Shown piece after piece: positions 13,784 through 16,047 of a stretch of DNA of 16,047 bases (positions within the stretch are counted from its first letter, which is position 1; each line of letters begins with the position of its first letter). The DNA comes from W0P28-013 sp051878315. Lineage in GTDB: Bacteria > Bacteroidota > Bacteroidia > Bacteroidales > Paludibacteraceae. The stretch spans positions 1 to 16,047 of the forward strand of contig JBJEJW010000037.1 in assembly GCA_051878315.1 (NCBI GenBank), given 5' to 3'. The translations under genes were made by a program, and so were the position numbers. The notes beneath the pieces are model-generated. The model worked only from the letters and a program-made list of their open reading frames with translations. It did no database searches and was not told the DNA's origin.

Positions 13784-15145
13784 ATGCGCTACACCAAAAT
13801 AACATACGCCATTGCGTTGAGTGCGCTGCTCGCGTGCCTGACGACATGCGCACCCGACCCAAAAAACTTGGAACAGCAACTCAACGAGGCCGAAGAAACA
13901 TTCGCTACCGGCAGCACAGCCGAGGCCGAAAGCCGATTTCTGCGCCTCGCGGAACAGTACACCCAAGCCAACAACCCCGAACGCGTATCGCTGTGCTACT
14001 ACTACATAGCCACGCTATACCTAAACCAGCGCGACACCATCGGCATGCAGCAGACACTGCACAAAATGTACGAACTACAACAAAGAGAGCCCAACAACAA
14101 CGCCATCGCATACGACTACCTGTCGGTTCGACAAACGTATAATGTCTGTCAGTTCGAAGAAACCGGCGACACGCTTGCACGCGAACAAGCCATGACCGAC
14201 GGCAAACGCGCCATCGTCTGCCTTGAACAAATGACAAACGACGAACTGAAGCAACGCAAAGTGAATCCCGTGTGGAACTACTACAACGTGGCCGTATCGT
14301 ACGACCTGTACTACGACCCGCGCCCGACCGACTCCATCGTCCGCTATCTGGACAAAGCACGCCAAGCCAACACCACACAAACTTTCCTGACGCGCTCGGA
14401 ACGACTGCAAGGCGACATCTCGATACGCGACCTACAAGCATGGCTCTATCTGTACGACGCACAATACGACAAAGCCGAAGCCGAAATGAACGCCGTACTC
14501 GCACTCATCGATACGGTAGAAACCATGAGCCCAAACGCCATACTGACCGAACGCGGCGAAGCTTACGCCTTCATGGTAGAATTGTACGAAACAATCGGTC
14601 AACCCGACAAAGCCTTGCACTACCAAAAACTCTACACCGACAACAACAGCGAACGTTTCTCGATAGAGAAAAATCGCGCCTTACACGAAGTGGAAGCACA
14701 ATACAACATCGAGAAAAAAGACCACACTATCAACGAAATGCGGTGGCTGATAGCAGGACTAATCCTAATTATAATACTCGGCACACTCGTCGGAATACTG
14801 CGCCACCTCAACCGCGAACAAACACGCTACGAAGCCGCCGTTGAATCCGATATGACACAACAAGCCCAACACACCACCCTGATGACCATCGTGCAAAACC
14901 TGTCGAACGACTTCCCCACGCTGGCACCACGACTGCAAAAAATCGACCTCGCACTGACCGAAGCACTAATTAACGACGCCCACAAATCTTTGAGCCTTGT
15001 GGACAAACGCTATATGCTGTGTTTCATCGCCGGATTGAAACCGACCGAAATAGCCACGCTATTCAACGTCGAGCCGGCATCGATTTACACCGTACGCTAC
15101 CGCATCAAAAAGAAATTCCCAAACGGCTATCCGCTGCCTTTCTGA
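13784..15145 (+). CDS. Membrane-anchored TPR protein with C-terminal LuxR-like HTH
   Basis: The 453-residue protein starts with an export signal; Cys18 or Cys22 could be a lipobox cysteine but neither site is ideal. Residues about 27-300 are helical pairs like tetratricopeptide repeats (for example DLQAWLYLYDAQYDKAEAEM at 216-235 and AYAFMVELYETIGQPDKALH near 260-279). A coiled segment (295-315) leads to one transmembrane helix (321-339). The cytoplasmic end (about 405-446) reads DKRYMLCFIAGLKPTEIATL then FNVEPASIYTVRYRIKKKF, a GerE/LuxR-like helix-turn-helix. This architecture is known in Bacteroidota as a one-component membrane regulator: TPRs outside the membrane, DNA binding inside. It starts 3 bp after rimM. 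Its targets and signal are unknown. Confidence 0.82.
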   Translation: MRYTKITYAIALSALLACLTTCAPDPKNLEQQLNEAEETFATGSTAEAESRFLRLAEQYTQANNPERVSLCYYYIATLYLNQRDTIGMQQTLHKMYELQQREPNNNAIAYDYLSVRQTYNVCQFEETGDTLAREQAMTDGKRAIVCLEQMTNDELKQRKVNPVWNYYNVAVSYDLYYDPRPTDSIVRYLDKARQANTTQTFLTRSERLQGDISIRDLQAWLYLYDAQYDKAEAEMNAVLALIDTVETMSPNAILTERGEAYAFMVELYETIGQPDKALHYQKLYTDNNSERFSIEKNRALHEVEAQYNIEKKDHTINEMRWLIAGLILIIILGTLVGILRHLNREQTRYEAAVESDMTQQAQHTTLMTIVQNLSNDFPTLAPRLQKIDLALTEALINDAHKSLSLVDKRYMLCFIAGLKPTEIATLFNVEPASIYTVRYRIKKKFPNGYPLPF

Positions 15146-15166
15146 TTCCCCAAAATCACATTTTTT
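15143..15166 (+). terminator. Weak terminator after the lgt-rimM-HTH unit
   Basis: TGATT (15143-15147) pairs with AATCA (15154-15158) over a CCCCAA loop and is followed by TTTTTT at 15161-15166. The stem is short and AT-rich and includes the stop codon, so efficiency is doubtful. Confidence 0.35.
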
Positions 15167-15223
15167 GCCTAATCATACGGACGAAATCAAGATTTGTCTA
15201 TATGATTATTCGCTGCGCACAAC

Positions 15224-15231
15224 TAACTTTG
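15224..15231 (+). promoter_or_regulatory. Possible upstream promoter (-7 element only)
   Basis: TAACTTTG is an exact -7 match, but the nearest TTTG (15193-15196) is 27 bp away, too far for a usual spacer. It could be a second start upstream of the structured RNA. Confidence 0.3.
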
Positions 15232-15284
15232 CACACCGAAAGCAAAATGCCACGTCAATTGTCAAAAAATAGTGTGAAAAATGC

Positions 15285-15315
15285 TTGCGGTTGTCAGTTA
15301 TTTTCTGTACATTTG
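15285..15315 (+). promoter_or_regulatory. Bacteroidota-type promoter of a structured RNA or leader
   Basis: TTG at 15285-15287 and TACATTTG at 15308-15315 fit the -33 and -7 elements with a 20-bp spacer. The predicted start near 15322 falls just before the 5' strand of the closing helix of the RNA described next. That coincidence strengthens both calls. Confidence 0.65.
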
Positions 15316-15321
15316 CGGCAT

Positions 15322-15530
15322 ATTATGGGGAAGTGTTCCCTGACATTTTTTTGACAATTCGACTTTTGAACTTGGGAAATCTGGTAAATTTTCGATAAGT
15401 GATTGAGAAGTCGAAACTTCATCGGTATTCCAAACAAATCAAAAATTTGTTTCCGAGAAGGGGCGTGAGCATTTTTGCTTTCTTTTTTCTCAATCACAGG
15501 CATACCAGAGCCTCCCCATAGGAAAAAGTG
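15322..15530 (+). ncRNA. Candidate structured RNA or long 5' leader with a three-way junction
   Basis: The following perfect helices nest without conflict. P1 TATGGGGA 15324-15331 with TCCCCATA 15513-15520. P2 TTCCC 15336-15340 with GGGAA 15374-15378. P3 TCTGGTA 15380-15386 with TACCAGA 15503-15509. P4 GTGATTGAGAA 15399-15409 with TTCTCAATCAC 15487-15497. P5 AAACAAAT 15432-15439 with ATTTGTTT 15445-15452, braced by TCGG/CCGA. P6 AGCA/TGCT at 15468-15479. No protein reading is convincing. It ends about 50 nt before the secreted-protein gene at 15574 with only a weak terminator-like end (AAAAG/CTTTT then ATTTTTAT), so it may be a free RNA or a cis-regulatory leader. Known riboswitch cores were not recognised. 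Confidence 0.55.
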
Positions 15531-15573
15531 CAAAAAGTTGACGCCTTTTATTTTTATAAAATTGATAAAAACT

Positions 15574-16047
15574 ATGAAACAGAAACACCTACTTTTGCTT
15601 TTGCTGGTCGCTTTTGCAATCAACGCACAAGCGGCGCCAACGTGCCAAAATCTCGCCTACAACGAGTCGTTTGCTACAAGCCTTGGCGAATTTACCGCCT
15701 ACGACAACGGCGGAACAGCCTCGTGGTATGTAAACACAACGTATGCTTATGCCGTCATCAACGGATACAACAATGGCACGAACGAAGATTGGTTGGTGTC
15801 GCCGGCATTCGATTTGAGCGACATGCAATCGGCCTCCATCGCTTTTAGCCACGCCTGTGCGTTTGGCAGCGGTGCTTGGAGCGAGCGCTGCAAACTGAAA
15901 ATCTCCTCCGACTTTGCCGGCGATGTTCACACCGCTACTTGGACCGATTTGGAGATGACTTTTGCCGGGAGCGGCACAAAATGGTCGTGGGTGGATAACA
16001 CGATTGCAGTGCCCGACGCGTTTTTGGGACAAGCGAACGTGCGCATT
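15574..16047 (+). CDS. Secreted protein with choice-of-anchor-J/cleaved-adhesin-like domain (3' end outside window)
   Basis: From ATG 15574 the frame stays open to the window end (158 codons, no stop). It begins with a signal peptide (MKQKHLLLLLLVAFAINAQA). The mature start is typical of the jelly-roll domain of the cleaved-adhesin/choice-of-anchor-J type: YNESFATSLGEFTAYDNGG, then NEDWLVSPAFDLSDM, SIAFSHACAFG, then a strand with LKISSDFAGDVHTATWTDL, and LGQANVRI at the edge. Such domains are common in proteins of the type IX secretion pathway, but the C-terminal sorting domain that would prove this is beyond the window. It is the only gene after the structured RNA region. Confidence 0.85.
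   Translation, partial: MKQKHLLLLLLVAFAINAQAAPTCQNLAYNESFATSLGEFTAYDNGGTASWYVNTTYAYAVINGYNNGTNEDWLVSPAFDLSDMQSASIAFSHACAFGSGAWSERCKLKISSDFAGDVHTATWTDLEMTFAGSGTKWSWVDNTIAVPDAFLGQANVRI

Noticed and set aside
15589..16032. Minus-strand frame of 147 codons at the right edge
   Set aside because: The plus strand there encodes a signal peptide and an adhesin-like domain.
1..16047. CRISPR array, phage or transposon
   Set aside because: No regularly spaced repeats, integrase or transposase; the only exact repeats are the 41-bp pair and one 15-bp tandem.

Overview
The window reads as chromosomal DNA of a member of the Bacteroidota, most likely an uncultured Bacteroidales. The reasons are promoters of the phylum type (a TTG element, about 20 bp, then TAnnTTTG), few recognisable Shine-Dalgarno sites, many lipoproteins, a one-chain SpmA/SpmB fusion, and a secreted protein with a cleaved-adhesin-like domain at the right edge. 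Species cannot be told from the sequence. There is no CRISPR array, transposase, tRNA or rRNA.

Left part (1-6710), plus strand. A terminator of an upstream unit (29-51) is followed by a clear promoter (118-148) and seven tightly packed genes: spmAB-like membrane protein, ybeY, a large Ig-like lipoprotein, a sigma-54-type response regulator without a DNA-binding domain, an AT-rich secreted protein that looks inserted, tsaE, and a secreted S1/P1 zinc nuclease. A strong hairpin (6666-6709) ends the unit. YbeY (rRNA maturation) and TsaE (tRNA t6A) give it a translation flavour; the others act at the envelope.

Middle part (6834-9770), minus strand. Five genes, read from right to left, encode four small lipoproteins and one DUF456 membrane protein. 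Three of the lipoproteins share an N-terminal A-x-(E/D)KGD motif. A perfect 41-bp direct repeat lies just upstream of two of the lipoprotein genes.

Next (9961-10543). A small XRE-type regulator on the minus strand faces, across a 379-bp gap, a perfect plus-strand promoter that overlaps a palindrome. The promoter drives about 300 nt of non-coding, hairpin-rich sequence ending in an intrinsic terminator. This is a good candidate small RNA gene.

Then acpP-fabF (minus strand, fatty-acid synthesis) share that terminator with the RNA and diverge from lgt-rimM-(membrane TPR/HTH protein) on the plus strand.

Right edge (15146-16047). A 428-bp gap holds another good promoter and a sequence that folds by hand into a nested three-way-junction RNA of about 200 nt (closing helix 15324-15331 with 15513-15520). 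It lies just before a secreted choice-of-anchor-J-like protein cut by the window end. The two non-coding RNA candidates are the most interesting unexplained content. Neither could be matched to a known family without a covariance-model search.
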